In this document: piece after piece, positions 13,750 to 27,881 of the stretch
How the letters are laid out: each line of letters opens with the position of its first letter
How positions within the stretch are numbered: the first letter of the stretch is position 1
DNA from: Pristionchus mayeri
Lineage: Eukaryota > Nematoda > Chromadorea > Rhabditida > Neodiplogasteridae
Assembly: GCA_036245805.1 (NCBI GenBank)
Contig: BTRK01000006.1
Location: forward strand, 37,142,901 to 37,206,900
Length of the DNA: 64,000 nucleotides
Direction of reading: 5' to 3'
Made by a program: the position numbers and the translations under genes
Notes under the pieces: generated by a model
Database searches by the model: none
What the model saw: the letters and a program-made list of their open reading frames with translations, nothing else
Told to the model about the DNA's origin: nothing

Positions 13750-15638
13750 CCCAGGAAGGTTCCAAAATGGTACCTGGTCGATCCTAGGAAGGTTCCAAAA
13801 TGGTACATGAGAGATCTCAGGAAGGTTCCAAAATGGTACATGAGAGATCTCAGGAAGGTTCCAAAATGGTACCTGGCCGATCCCAGGAAGGTTCCAAAAT
13901 GGTACCTGATCGATCCCAGGAAGGTTTCAAAATGGTACCTGATCGATCTCTGAAAGGTTTCAAAATGGTACCTGGTCGATCCCAGGAAGGTTCCAAAATG
14001 GTACCTGGTCGATCCCAGGAAGGTTCCAAAATGATACCTGATTGATCCCAGGAAGGTTCCAAAATGGTACCTGGTCGATCCCAGGAAGGTTCCAAAATGG
14101 TACCTGATCGATCCCAGGAAGGTTCCAAAATGGTACATGAGAGATCTCAGGAAGGTTCCAAAATGCTACCTGATCGACCACAGGAAGGTTCCAAAATGGT
14201 ACCTGATCGATCCCAAGAAGGTTCCAAAATGGTACATGAGAGATCTCAGGAAGGTTCCAAAATGGTACCTGATCGACCACAGGAAGGTTCCAAAATGGTA
14301 CCTGATCGATCCCATGAAGGTTCCAAAATGGTACATGAGAGATCTCAGGAAGGTTCCAAAATGGTACCTGATCGACCACAGGAAGGTTCCAAAATGGTAC
14401 CTGATTAATCTCAGGAACGTTCCAAAATGGTACCTGGTCGATCCCAGGAAGGTTCCAAAATGATACCTGATCGATCCCAGGAAGGTTCCAAAATGGTACC
14501 TGATTAATCTCAGGAAGGTTCCAAAATGGTACCTGGTCGATCCTAGGAAGGTTCCAAAATGGTACCTGATCGATCCCAGGAAGGTTCCAAAATGGTACCT
14601 GGTCGATCCCAGGAAGGTTCCAAAATGGTACCTGATAGATCCCAGGAAGGTTCCAAAATGGTACCTGATCGACCACAGGAAGGTTCCAAAATGGTACCTG
14701 ATCGATCCCAAGAAGGTTCCAAAATGGTACCTGGTCGATCCCAGGAAGGTTCCAAAATGGTACCTGATAGATCCCAGGAAGGTTCCAAAATGGTACCTGT
14801 CCGATCCCAGGAAGGTTCCAAAATGGTACCTGATCGATCCCAGGAAGGTTTCAAAATGGTACCTGATCGATCTCTGAAAGGTTTCAAAATGGTACCTGGT
14901 CGATCCCAGGAAGGTTCCAAAATGGTACCTGGTCGATCCCAGGAAGGTTCCAAAATGATACCTGATTGATCCCAGGAAGGTTCCAAAATGGTACATGAGA
15001 GATCTCAGGAAGGTTCCAAAATGGTACCTGATCGACCACAGGAAGGTTCCAAAATGGTACCTGATCGATCCCAGGAAGGTTCCAAAATGGTACCTGGTCG
15101 ATCACATGAAGGTTCCAAAATGGTACCTGATCGATCCCAGGAAGGTTTCAAAATGGTACCTGATCGATCTCAGAAAGGTTCCAAAATGTTACCTGGTCGA
15201 TCCCAGGAAGGTTCCAAAATGGTACTTGGTCGATCCCAGGAAGGTTCCAAAATGGTACCTGGTCGATCCCAGGAAGGTTCCAAAATGGTACCTGGTCGAT
15301 CCTAGGAAGGTTCCAAAATGGTACATGAGAGATCTCAGGAAGGTTCCAAAATGGTACATGAGAGATCTCAGGAAAGTTCCAAAATGGTACCTGATCGACC
15401 ACAGGAAGGTTCCAAAATGGTACCTGATCGATCCCAGGAAGGTTCCAAAATGGTACCTGATTAATCTCAGAAAGGTTCCAAAATGGTACCTGGTCGATCC
15501 CAGGAAGGTTCCAAAATGGTACCTGGTCGATCCCAGGAAGGTTCCAAAATGATACCTGATTGATCCCAGGAAGGTTCCAAAATGGTACATGAGAGATCTC
15601 AGGAAGGTTCCAAAATGGTACCTGATCGACCACAGGAA

Positions 15639-18600
15639 GGTTCCAAAATGGTACCTGATCGACCACAGGAAGGTTCCAAAATGGTACCTGATTAATCTCA
15701 GGAACGTTCCAAAATGGTACCTGGTCGATCCCAGGAAGGTTCCAAAATGATACCTGATCGATCCCAGGAAGGTTCCAAAATGGTACCTGATTAATCTCAG
15801 GAAGGTTCCAAAATGGTACCTGGTCGATCCCAGGAAGGTTCCAAAATGGTACCTGGTCGATCCTAGGAAGGTTCCAAAATGGTACCTGATCGATCCCAGG
15901 AAGGTTCCAAAATGGTACCTGGTCGATCCCAGGAAGGTTACAAAATGGTACCTGATAGATCCCAGGAAGGTTCCAAAATGGTACCTGATCGACCACAGGA
16001 AGGTTCCAAAATGGTACCTGATCGATCCCAAGAAGGTTCCAAAATGGTACCTGGTCGATCCCAGGAAGGTTCCAAAATGGTACCTGATAGATCCCAGGAA
16101 GGTTCCAAAATGGTACCTGATCGATCTCTGAAAGGTTTCAAAATGGTACCTGGTCGATCCCAGGAAGGTTCCAAAATGGTACCTGGTCGATCCCAGGAAG
16201 GTTCCAAAATGATACCTGATTGATCCCAGGAAGGTTCCAAAATGGTACATGAGAGATCTCAGGAAGGTTCCAAAATGGTACCTGATCGACCACAGGAAGG
16301 TTCCAAAATGGTACCTGATCGATCCCAGGAAGGTTCCAAAATGGTACTTGGTCGATCCCAGGAAGGTTCCAAAATGGTACCTGATAGATCCCAGGAAGGT
16401 TCCAAAATGGTACCTGGTCGATCCTAGAAAGGTTCCAAAATGGTACCTGATCGATCCCAGGAAGGTTCCAAAATGGTACTTGGTCGATCCCAGGAAGGTT
16501 CCAAAATGGTACCTGGTCGATCACATGAAGGTTCCAAAATGGTACCTGATTAATCTCAGGAAGGTTCCAAAATGGTACCTGGTCGATCCTAGGAAGGTTC
16601 CAAAATGGTACATGAGAGATCTCAGGAAGGTTCCAAAATGGTACATGAGAGATCTCAGGAAGGTTCCAAAATGGTACCTGATCGACCACAGGAAGGTTCC
16701 AAAATGGTACCTGATCGATCCCGGGAAGGTTCCAAAATGGTACCTGATTAATCTCAGGAAGGTTCCAAAATGGTACCTGGTCGATCCCAGGAAGGTTCCA
16801 AAATGGTACCTGGTCGATCCTAGAAAGGTTCCAAAATGGTACCTGATCGATCCCAGGAAGGTTCCAAAATGGTACTTGGTCGATCCCAGGAAGGTTCCAA
16901 AATGGTACCTGATAGATCCCAGGAAGGTTCCAAAATGGTACCTGGCCGATCCCAGGAAGGTTCCAAAATGGTACCTGATCGATCCCAGGAAGGTTTCAAA
17001 ATGGTACCTGATCGATCTCTGAAAGGTTCCAAAATGATACCTGGTCGATCCCAGGAAGGTTCCAAAATGGTACCTGGTCGATCCCAGGAAGGTTCCAAAA
17101 TGATACCTGATTGATCCCAGGAAGGTTCCAAAATGGTACCTGGTCGATCCCAGGAAGGTTCCAAAATGGTACCTGATCGATCCCAGGAAGGTTCCAAAAT
17201 GGTACATGAGAGATCTCAGGAAGGTTCCAAAATATTACCTGATCGACCACAGGAAGGTTCCAAAATGGTACCTGATCGATCCCAAGAAGGTTCCAAAATG
17301 GTACATGAGAGATCTCAGGAAGGTTCCAAAATGGTACCTGATCGACCACAGGAAGGTTCCAAAATGGTACCTGATCGATCCCATGAAGGTTCCAAAATGG
17401 TACATGAGAGATCTCAGGAAGGTTCCAAAATGGTACCTGATCGACCACAGGAAGGTTCCAAAATGGTACCTGATCGATCCCAAGAAGGTTCCAAAATGGT
17501 ACCTGGTCGATCACATGAAGGTTCCAAAATGGTACCTGGTCGATCCTAGGAAGGTTCCAAAATGGTACCTGATCGATCCCAAGAAGGTTCCAAAATGGTA
17601 CCTGGTCGATCACATGAAGTTTCCAAAATGGTACATGAGAGATCTCAGGAAGGTTCCAAAATGGTACCTGATCGACCACAGGAAGGTTCCAAAATGGTAC
17701 CTGATTAATCTCAGGAACGTTCCAAAATGGTACCTGGTCGATCCCAGGAAGGTTCCAAAATGATACCTGATCGATCCCAGGAAGGTTCCAAAATGGTACC
17801 TGATTAATCTCAGGAAGGTTCCAAAATGGTACCTGGTCGATCCCAGGAAGGTTCCAAAATGGTACCTGGTCGATCCTAGGAAGGTTCCAAAATGGTACCT
17901 GATCGATCCCAGGAAGGTTCCAAAATGGTACCTGGTCGATCCCAGGAAGGTTACAAAATGGTACCTGATAGATCCCAGGAAGGTTCCAAAATGGTACCTG
18001 ATCGACCACAGGAAGGTTCCAAAATGGTACCTGATCGATCCCAAGAAGGTTCCAAAATGGTACCTGGTCGATCCCAGGAAGGTTCCAAAATGGTACCTGA
18101 TAGATCCCAGGAAGGTTCCAAAATGGTACCTGATCGATCTCTGAAAGGTTTCAAAATGGTACCTGGTCGATCCCAGGAAGGTTCCAAAATGGTACCTGGT
18201 CGATCCCAGGAAGGTTCCAAAATGATACCTGATTGATCCCAGGAAGGTTCCAAAATGGTACATGAGAGATCTCAGGAAGGTTCCAAAATGGTACCTGATC
18301 GACCACAGGAAGGTTCCAAAATGGTACCTGATCGATCCCAGGAAGGTTCCAAAATGGTACTTGGTCGATCCCAGGAAGGTTCCAAAATGGTACCTGATAG
18401 ATCCCAGGAAGGTTCCAAAATGGTACCTGGTCGATCCTAGAAAGGTTCCAAAATGGTACCTGATCGATCCCAGGAAGGTTCCAAAATGGTACTTGGTCGA
18501 TCCCAGGAAGGTTCCAAAATGGTACCTGGTCGATCACATGAAGGTTCCAAAATGGTACCTGATTAATCTCAGGAAGGTTCCAAAATGGTACCTGGTCGAT

Positions 18601-19544
18601 CCTAGGAAGGTTCCAAAATGGTACATGAGAGATCTCAGGAAGGTTCCAAAATGGTACATGAGAGATCTCAGGAAGGTTCCAAAATGGTACCTGATCGACC
18701 ACAGGAAGGTTCCAAAATGGTACCTGATCGATCCCGGGAAGGTTCCAAAATGGTACCTGATTAATCTCAGGAAGGTTCCAAAATGGTACCTGGTCGATCC
18801 CAGGAAGGTTCCAAAATGGTACCTGGTCGATCCTAGAAAGGTTCCAAAATGGTACCTGATCGATCCCAGGAAGGTTCCAAAATGGTACTTGGTCGATCCC
18901 AGGAAGGTTCCAAAATGGTACCTGATAGATCCCAGGAAGGTTCCAAAATGGTACCTGGCCGATCCCAGGAAGGTTCCAAAATGGTACCTGATCGATCCCA
19001 GGAAGGTTTCAAAATGGTACCTGATCGATCTCTGAAAGGTTCCAAAATGATACCTGGTCGATCCCAGGAAGGTTCCAAAATGGTACCTGGTCGATCCCAG
19101 GAAGGTTCCAAAATGATACCTGATTGATCCCAGGAAGGTTCCAAAATGGTACCTGGTCGATCCCAGGAAGGTTCCAAAATGGTACCTGATCGATCCCAGG
19201 AAGGTTCCAAAATGGTACATGAGAGATCTCAGGAAGGTTCCAAAATATTACCTGATCGACCACAGGAAGGTTCCAAAATGGTACCTGATCGATCCCAAGA
19301 AGGTTCCAAAATGGTACATGAGAGATCTCAGGAAGGTTCCAAAATGGTACCTGATCGACCACAGGAAGGTTCCAAAATGGTACCTGATCGATCCCATGAA
19401 GGTTCCAAAATGGTACATGAGAGATCTCAGGAAGGTTCCAAAATGGTACCTGATCGACCACAGGAAGGTTCCAAAATGGTACCTGATCGATCCCAAGAAG
19501 GTTCCAAAATGGTACCTGGTCGATCACATGAAGGTTCCAAAATG
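15639..19544. repeat. 2,013-bp (61-monomer) tandem duplication inside copy A
   Basis: Sequence from 15,639 to about 17,531 matches 17,652 to about 19,544 at an offset of 61 monomers. Shared rare variants include GGTTACAAAATGG near 15,937 and 17,950, the CTCTGAAAGGTTCC form near 17,025 and 19,038 (most cassettes have GGTTTC there), and AAATATTACC near 17,231 and 19,244. The match ends where the first copy continues into GGTCGATCCTAGG and the second into AAATGGAACAAGAG near 19,544. The corresponding part of copy B (about 25.2 to 27.07 kb) holds only one such unit. Confidence 0.88.
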
Positions 19545-20357
19545 GAACAAGAGAGATCTCAGGAAGGTTCCAAAATGGTACCTGATCGACCACAGGAAGG
19601 TTCCAAAATGGTACCTGATTAATCTCAGGAAGGTTCCAAAATGGTACCTGGTCGATCCCAGGAAGGTTCCAAAATGGTACCTGATTAATCTCAGGAAGGT
19701 TCCAAAATGGTACCTGGTCGATCCCAGGAAGGTTCCAAAATGGTACCTGATAGATCCCAGGAAGGTTCCAAAATGGTACCTGGCCGATCCCAGGAAGGTT
19801 CCAAAATGGTACCTGATCGATCCCAGGAAGGTTTCAAAATGGTACCTGATCGATCTCTGAAAGGTTTCAAAATGGTACCTGGTCGATCCCAGGAAGGTTC
19901 CAAAATGGTACCTGGTCGATCCCAGGAAGGTTCCAAAATGATACCTGATTGATCCCAGGAAGGTTCCAAAATGGTACATGAGAGATCTCAGGAAGGTTCC
20001 AAAATGGTACCTGATCGACCACAGGAAGGTTCCAAAATGGTACCTGATCGATCCCAGGAAGGTTCCAAAATGGTACCTGGTCGATCACATGAAGGTTCCA
20101 AAATGGTACCTGATCGATCCCAGGAAGGTTTCAAAATGGTACCTGATCGATCTCAGAAAGGTTCCAAAATGTTACCAGGTCGATCCCAGGAAGGTTCCAA
20201 AATGGTACTTGGTCGATCCCAGGAAGGTTCCAAAATGGTACCTGGTCGATCCCAGGAAGGTTCCAAAATGGTACCTGGTCGATCCTAGGAAGGTTCCAAA
20301 ATGGTACATGAGAGATCTCAGGAAGGTTCCAAAATGGTACATGAGAGATCTCAGGAA

Positions 20358-22733
20358 GGTTCCAAAATGGTACCTGATCGACCACAGGAAGGTTCCAAAA
20401 TGGTACCTGATCGATCCCGGGAAGGTTCCAAAATGGTACCTGATTAATCTCAGGAAGGTTCCAAAATGGTACCTGGTCGATCCCAGGAAGGTTCCAAAAT
20501 GGTACCTGGTCGATCCTAGAAAGGTTCCAAAATGGTACCTGATCGATCCCAGGAAGGTTCCAAAATGGTACTTGGTCGATCCCAGGAAGGTTCCAAAATG
20601 GTACCTGATAGATCCCAGGAAGGTTCCAAAATGGTACCTGGCCGATCCCAGGAAGGTTCCAAAATGGTACCTGATCGATCCCAGGAAGGTTTCAAAATGG
20701 TACCTGATCGATCTCTGAAAGGTTTCAAAATGGTACCTGGTCGATCCCAGGAAGGTTCCAAAATGGTACCTGGTCGATCCCAGGAAGGTTCCAAAATGAT
20801 ACCTGATTGATCCCAGGAAGGTTCCAAAATGGTACCTGGTCGATCCCAGGAAGGTTCCAAAATGGTACCTGATCGATCCCAGGAAGGTTCCAAAATGGTA
20901 CATGAGAGATCTCAGGAAGGTTCCAAAATGGTACCTGATCGACCACAGGAAGGTTCCAAAATGGTACCTGATCGATCCCAAGAAGGTTCCAAAATGGTAC
21001 ATGACAGATCTCAGGAAGGTTCCAAAATGGTACCTGATCGACCACAGGAAGGTTCCAAAATGGTACCTGATCGATCCCATGAAGGTTCCAAAATGGTACA
21101 TGAGAGATCTCAGGAAGGTTCCAAAATGGTACCTGATCGACCACAGGAAGGTTCCAAAATGGTACCTGATCGATCCCAAGAAGGTTCCAAAATGGTACCT
21201 GGTCGATCACATGAAGGTTCCAAAATGGTACATGAGAGATCTCAGGAAGGTTCCAAAATGGTACCTGATCGACCACAGGAAGGTTCCAAAATGGTACCTG
21301 ATTAATCTCAGGAACGTTCCAAAATGGTACCTGGTCGATCCCAGGAAGGTTCCAAAATGATACCTGATCGATCCCAGGAAGGTTCCAAAATGGTACCTGA
21401 TTAATCTCAGGAAGGTTCCAAAATGGTACCTGGTCGATCCTAGGAAGGTTCCAAAATGGTACCTGATCGATCCCAGGAAGGTTCCAAAATGGTACCTGGT
21501 CGATCCCAGGAAGGTTCCAAAATGGTACCTGATAGATCCCAGGAAGGTTCCAAAATGGTACCTGATCGACCACAGGAAGGTTCCAAAATGGTACCTGATC
21601 GATCCCGGGAAGGTTCCAAAATGGTACCTGATTAATCTCAGGAAGGTTCCAAAATGGTACCTGGTCGATCCCAGGAAGGTTCCAAAATGGTACCTGGTCG
21701 ATCCTAGAAAGGTTCCAAAATGGTACCTGATCGATCCCAGGAAGGTTCCAAAATGGTACTTGGTCGATCCCAGGAAGGTTCCAAAATGGTACCTGATAGA
21801 TCCCAGGAAGGTTCCAAAATGGTACCTGGCCGATCCCAGGAAGGTTCCAAAATGGTACCTGATCGATCCCAGGAAGGTTTCAAAATGGTACCTGATCGAT
21901 CTCTGAAAGGTTTCAAAATGGTACCTGGTCGATCCCAGGAAGGTTCCAAAATGGTACCTGGTCGATCCCAGGAAGGTTCCAAAATGATACCTGATTGATC
22001 CCAGGAAGGTTCCAAAATGGTACCTGGTCGATCCCAGGAAGGTTCCAAAATGGTACCTGATCGATCCCAGGAAGGTTCCAAAATGGTACATGAGAGATCT
22101 CAGGAAGGTTCCAAAATGGTACCTGATCGACCACAGGAAGGTTCCAAAATGGTACCTGATCGATCCCAAGAAGGTTCCAAAATGGTACATGACAGATCTC
22201 AGGAAGGTTCCAAAATGGTACCTGATCGACCACAGGAAGGTTCCAAAATGGTACCTGATCGATCCCATGAAGGTTCCAAAATGGTACATGAGAGATCTCA
22301 GGAAGGTTCCAAAATGGTACCTGATCGACCACAGGAAGGTTCCAAAATGGTACCTGATCGATCCCAAGAAGGTTCCAAAATGGTACCTGGTCGATCACAT
22401 GAAGGTTCCAAAATGGTACATGAGAGATCTCAGGAAGGTTCCAAAATGGTACCTGATCGACCACAGGAAGGTTCCAAAATGGTACCTGATTAATCTCAGG
22501 AACGTTCCAAAATGGTACCTGGTCGATCCCAGGAAGGTTCCAAAATGATACCTGATCGATCCCAGGAAGGTTCCAAAATGGTACCTGATTAATCTCAGGA
22601 AGGTTCCAAAATGGTACCTGGTCGATCCTAGGAAGGTTCCAAAATGGTACCTGATCGATCCCAGGAAGGTTCCAAAATGGTACCTGGTCGATCCCAGGAA
22701 GGTTCCAAAATGGTACCTGATAGATCCCAGGAA
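20358..22733. repeat. 1,188-bp (36-monomer) core unit, tandem pair
   Basis: Copies are 20,358-21,545 and 21,546-22,733. Each starts with a GATCGACCAC monomer followed by GATCGATCCCGGG and GATTAATCTC, contains the CTCTGAAAGG cassette, and ends with a GATAGATCCC monomer. This is the commonest higher-order unit of the window: a 477-bp forward open frame characteristic of it recurs at 4,890, 8,322, 11,127, 20,829, 22,017, 28,353, 29,541, 30,894, 32,082, 33,963, 35,151 and 38,121. After this pair a five-monomer spacer (22,734-22,898) precedes a truncated third unit that runs into the copy A/B junction. Confidence 0.9.
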
Positions 22734-23426
22734 GGTTCCAAAATGGTACCTGATCGACCACAGGAAGGTTCCAAAATGGTACCTGATCGATCCCAAGGAG
22801 GTTCCAAAATGGTACCTGGTCGATCCTAGGAAGGTTCCAAAATGGTACATGAGAGATCTCAGGAAGGTTCCAAAATGGTACATGAGAGATCTCAGGAAGG
22901 TTCCAAAATGGTACCTGATCGACCACAGGAAGGTTCCAAAATGGTACCTGATCGATCCCGGGAAGGTTCCAAAATGGTACCTGATTAATCTCAGGAAGGT
23001 TCCAAAATGGTACCTGGTCGATCCCAGGAAGGTTCCAAAATGGTACCTGGTCGATCCTAGAAAGGTTCCAAAATGGTACCTGATCGATCCCAGGAAGGTT
23101 CCAAAATGGTACTTGGTCGATCCCAGGAAGGTTCCAAAATGGTACCTGATAGATCCCAGGAAGGTTCCAAAATGGTACCTGGCCGATCCCAGGAAGGTTC
23201 CAAAATGGTACCTGATCGATCCCAGGAAGGTTTCAAAATGGTACCTGATCGATCTCTGAAAGGTTTCAAAATGGTACCTGGTCGATCCCAGGAAGGTTCC
23301 AAAATGGTACCTGGTCGATCCCAGGAAGGTTCCAAAATGATACCTGATTGATCCCAGGAAGGTTCCAAAATGGTACCTGGTCGATCCCAGGAAGGTTCCA
23401 AAATGGTACCTGATCGATCCCAGGAA

Positions 23427-23492
23427 GGTTCCAAAATGGTACATGAGAGATCTCAGGAAGGTTTCAAAATGGTACCTGATCGATCTCTGAAA
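23427..23492. other. Chimeric monomer junction of the 9,537-bp duplication
   Basis: A CATGAGAGATCTC monomer (23,427-23,459) is followed directly by a GGTTTC monomer of the CTCTGAAAGG cassette (23,460-23,492). Everywhere else I looked, that cassette follows a GATCGATCCC or, rarely, GGTCG, GATAG, GATTCC or GATCGACCAC monomer, and CATGAGAGATCTC is followed by GGTTCC or, near 15.37 and 24.91 kb, AGTTCC. The left side matches the end of the duplicated unit (compare 30,951-30,983) and the right side matches its start (13,923). This is the breakpoint expected of an in-register crossover within the shared CAGGAAGGTT. Confidence 0.85.
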
Positions 23493-24152
23493 GGTTTCAA
23501 AATGGTACCTGGTCGATCCCAGGAAGGTTCCAAAATGGTACCTGGTCGATCCCAGGAAGGTTCCAAAATGATACCTGATTGATCCCAGGAAGGTTCCAAA
23601 ATGGTACCTGGTCGATCCCAGGAAGGTTCCAAAATGGTACCTGATCGATCCCAGGAAGGTTCCAAAATGGTACATGAGAGATCTCAGGAAGGTTCCAAAA
23701 TGCTACCTGATCGACCACAGGAAGGTTCCAAAATGGTACCTGATCGATCCCAAGAAGGTTCCAAAATGGTACATGAGAGATCTCAGGAAGGTTCCAAAAT
23801 GGTACCTGATCGACCACAGGAAGGTTCCAAAATGGTACCTGATCGATCCCATGAAGGTTCCAAAATGGTACATGAGAGATCTCAGGAAGGTTCCAAAATG
23901 GTACCTGATCGACCACAGGAAGGTTCCAAAATGGTACCTGATTAATCTCAGGAACGTTCCAAAATGGTACCTGGTCGATCCCAGGAAGGTTCCAAAATGA
24001 TACCTGATCGATCCCAGGAAGGTTCCAAAATGGTACCTGATTAATCTCAGGAAGGTTCCAAAATGGTACCTGGTCGATCCTAGGAAGGTTCCAAAATGGT
24101 ACCTGATCGATCCCAGGAAGGTTCCAAAATGGTACCTGGTCGATCCCAGGAA

Positions 24153-27100
24153 GGTTCCAAAATGGTACCTGATAGATCCCAGGAAGGTTCCAAAATGGTA
24201 CCTGATCGACCACAGGAAGGTTCCAAAATGGTACCTGATCGATCCCAAGAAGGTTCCAAAATGGTACCTGGTCGATCCCAGGAAGGTTCCAAAATGGTAC
24301 CTGATAGATCCCAGGAAGGTTCCAAAATGGTACCTGTCCGATCCCAGGAAGGTTCCAAAATGGTACCTGATCGATCCCAGGAAGGTTTCAAAATGGTACC
24401 TGATCGATCTCTGAAAGGTTTCAAAATGGTACCTGGTCGATCCCAGGAAGGTTCCAAAATGGTACCTGGTCGATCCCAGGAAGGTTCCAAAATGATACCT
24501 GATTGATCCCAGGAAGGTTCCAAAATGGTACATGAGAGATCTCAGGAAGGTTCCAAAATGGTACCTGATCGACCACAGGAAGGTTCCAAAATGGTACCTG
24601 ATCGATCCCAGGAAGGTTCCAAAATGGTACCTGGTCGATCACATGAAGGTTCCAAAATGGTACCTGATCGATCCCAGGAAGGTTTCAAAATGGTACCTGA
24701 TCGATCTCAGAAAGGTTCCAAAATGTTACCTGGTCGATCCCAGGAAGGTTCCAAAATGGTACTTGGTCGATCCCAGGAAGGTTCCAAAATGGTACCTGGT
24801 CGATCCCAGGAAGGTTCCAAAATGGTACCTGGTCGATCCTAGGAAGGTTCCAAAATGGTACATGAGAGATCTCAGGAAGGTTCCAAAATGGTACATGAGA
24901 GATCTCAGGAAAGTTCCAAAATGGTACCTGATCGACCACAGGAAGGTTCCAAAATGGTACCTGATCGATCCCAGGAAGGTTCCAAAATGGTACCTGATTA
25001 ATCTCAGAAAGGTTCCAAAATGGTACCTGGTCGATCCCAGGAAGGTTCCAAAATGGTACCTGGTCGATCCTAGGAAGGTTCCAAAATGGTACCTGATCGA
25101 TCCCAAGAAGGTTCCAAAATGGTACCTGGTCGATCACATGAAGTTTCCAAAATGGTACATGAGAGATCTCAGGAAGGTTCCAAAATGGTACCTGATCGAC
25201 CACAGGAAGGTTCCAAAATGGTACCTGATTAATCTCAGGAACGTTCCAAAATGGTACCTGGTCGATCCCAGGAAGGTTCCAAAATGATACCTGATCGATC
25301 CCAGGAAGGTTCCAAAATGGTACCTGATTAATCTCAGGAAGGTTCCAAAATGGTACCTGGTCGATCCCAGGAAGGTTCCAAAATGGTACCTGGTCGATCC
25401 TAGGAAGGTTCCAAAATGGTACCTGATCGATCCCAGGAAGGTTCCAAAATGGTACCTGGTCGATCCCAGGAAGGTTACAAAATGGTACCTGATAGATCCC
25501 AGGAAGGTTCCAAAATGGTACCTGATCGACCACAGGAAGGTTCCAAAATGGTACCTGATCGATCCCAAGAAGGTTCCAAAATGGTACCTGGTCGATCCCA
25601 GGAAGGTTCCAAAATGGTACCTGATAGATCCCAGGAAGGTTCCAAAATGGTACCTGATCGATCTCTGAAAGGTTTCAAAATGGTACCTGGTCGATCCCAG
25701 GAAGGTTCCAAAATGGTACCTGGTCGATCCCAGGAAGGTTCCAAAATGATACCTGATTGATCCCAGGAAGGTTCCAAAATGGTACATGAGAGATCTCAGG
25801 AAGGTTCCAAAATGGTACCTGATCGACCACAGGAAGGTTCCAAAATGGTACCTGATCGATCCCAGGAAGGTTCCAAAATGGTACTTGGTCGATCCCAGGA
25901 AGGTTCCAAAATGGTACCTGATAGATCCCAGGAAGGTTCCAAAATGGTACCTGGTCGATCCTAGAAAGGTTCCAAAATGGTACCTGATCGATCCCAGGAA
26001 GGTTCCAAAATGGTACTTGGTCGATCCCAGGAAGGTTCCAAAATGGTACCTGGTCGATCACATGAAGGTTCCAAAATGGTACCTGATTAATCTCAGGAAG
26101 GTTCCAAAATGGTACCTGGTCGATCCTAGGAAGGTTCCAAAATGGTACATGAGAGATCTCAGGAAGGTTCCAAAATGGTACATGAGAGATCTCAGGAAGG
26201 TTCCAAAATGGTACCTGATCGACCACAGGAAGGTTCCAAAATGGTACCTGATCGATCCCGGGAAGGTTCCAAAATGGTACCTGATTAATCTCAGGAAGGT
26301 TCCAAAATGGTACCTGGTCGATCCCAGGAAGGTTCCAAAATGGTACCTGGTCGATCCTAGAAAGGTTCCAAAATGGTACCTGATCGATCCCAGGAAGGTT
26401 CCAAAATGGTACTTGGTCGATCCCAGGAAGGTTCCAAAATGGTACCTGATAGATCCCAGGAAGGTTCCAAAATGGTACCTGGCCGATCCCAGGAAGGTTC
26501 CAAAATGGTACCTGATCGATCCCAGGAAGGTTTCAAAATGGTACCTGATCGATCTCTGAAAGGTTCCAAAATGATACCTGGTCGATCCCAGGAAGGTTCC
26601 AAAATGGTACCTGGTCGATCCCAGGAAGGTTCCAAAATGATACCTGATTGATCCCAGGAAGGTTCCAAAATGGTACCTGGTCGATCCCAGGAAGGTTCCA
26701 AAATGGTACCTGATCGATCCCAGGAAGGTTCCAAAATGGTACATGAGAGATCTCAGGAAGGTTCCAAAATATTACCTGATCGACCACAGGAAGGTTCCAA
26801 AATGGTACCTGATCGATCCCAAGAAGGTTCCAAAATGGTACATGAGAGATCTCAGGAAGGTTCCAAAATGGTACCTGATCGACCACAGGAAGGTTCCAAA
26901 ATGGTACCTGATCGATCCCATGAAGGTTCCAAAATGGTACATGAGAGATCTCAGGAAGGTTCCAAAATGGTACCTGATCGACCACAGGAAGGTTCCAAAA
27001 TGGTACCTGATCGATCCCAAGAAGGTTCCAAAATGGTACCTGGTCGATCACATGAAGGTTCCAAAATGGAACATGAGAGATCTCAGGAAGGTTCCAAAAT

Positions 27101-27254
27101 GGTACCTGATCGACCACAGGAAGGTTCCAAAATGGTACCTGATTAATCTCAGGAAGGTTCCAAAATGGTACCTGGTCGATCCCAGGAAGGTTCCAAAATG
27201 GTACCTGATTAATCTCAGGAAGGTTCCAAAATGGTACCTGGTCGATCCCAGGAA
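24153..27254. repeat. 3,102-bp segment with a distant copy at 42,435-45,536
   Basis: Ninety-four monomers recur 18,282 bp downstream in the same order. Both copies carry the unusual run CCTAGG, CCCAAG, then GGTCGATCACATGAAGTTTCC near 25,044-25,142 and 43,326-43,424. This shows that copy A at 15,507-15,638 is the altered version. Differences include the cassette form near 26,560 (GGTTCCAAAATGATACC) against the ordinary GGTTTC form near 44,842, and AAATATTACC near 26,768 against AAATATTAAATG near 45,050. Confidence 0.85.
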
Positions 27255-27881
27255 GGTTCCAAAATGGTACCTGATAGATCCCAGGAAGGTTCCAAAATGG
27301 TACCTGGCCGATCCCAGGAAGGTTCCAAAATGGTACCTGATCGATCCCAGGAAGGTTTCAAAATGGTACCTGATCGATCTCTGAAAGGTTTCAAAATGGT
27401 ACCTGGTCGATCCCAGGAAGGTTCCAAAATGGTACCTGGTCGATCCCAGGAAGGTTCCAAAATGATACCTGATTGATCCCAGGAAGGTTCCAAAATGGTA
27501 CATGAGAGATCTCAGGAAGGTTCCAAAATGGTACCTGATCGACCACAGGAAGGTTCCAAAATGGTACCTGATCGATCCCAGGAAGGTTCCAAAATGGTAC
27601 CTGGTCGATCACATGAAGGTTCCAAAATGGTACCTGATCGATCCCAGGAAGGTTTCAAAATGGTACCTGATCGATCTCAGAAAGGTTCCAAAATGTTACC
27701 AGGTCGATCCCAGGAAGGTTCCAAAATGGTACTTGGTCGATCCCAGGAAGGTTCCAAAATGGTACCTGGTCGATCCCAGGAAGGTTCCAAAATGGTACCT
27801 GGTCGATCCTAGGAAGGTTCCAAAATGGTACATGAGAGATCTCAGGAAGGTTCCAAAATGGTACATGAGAGATCTCAGGAA

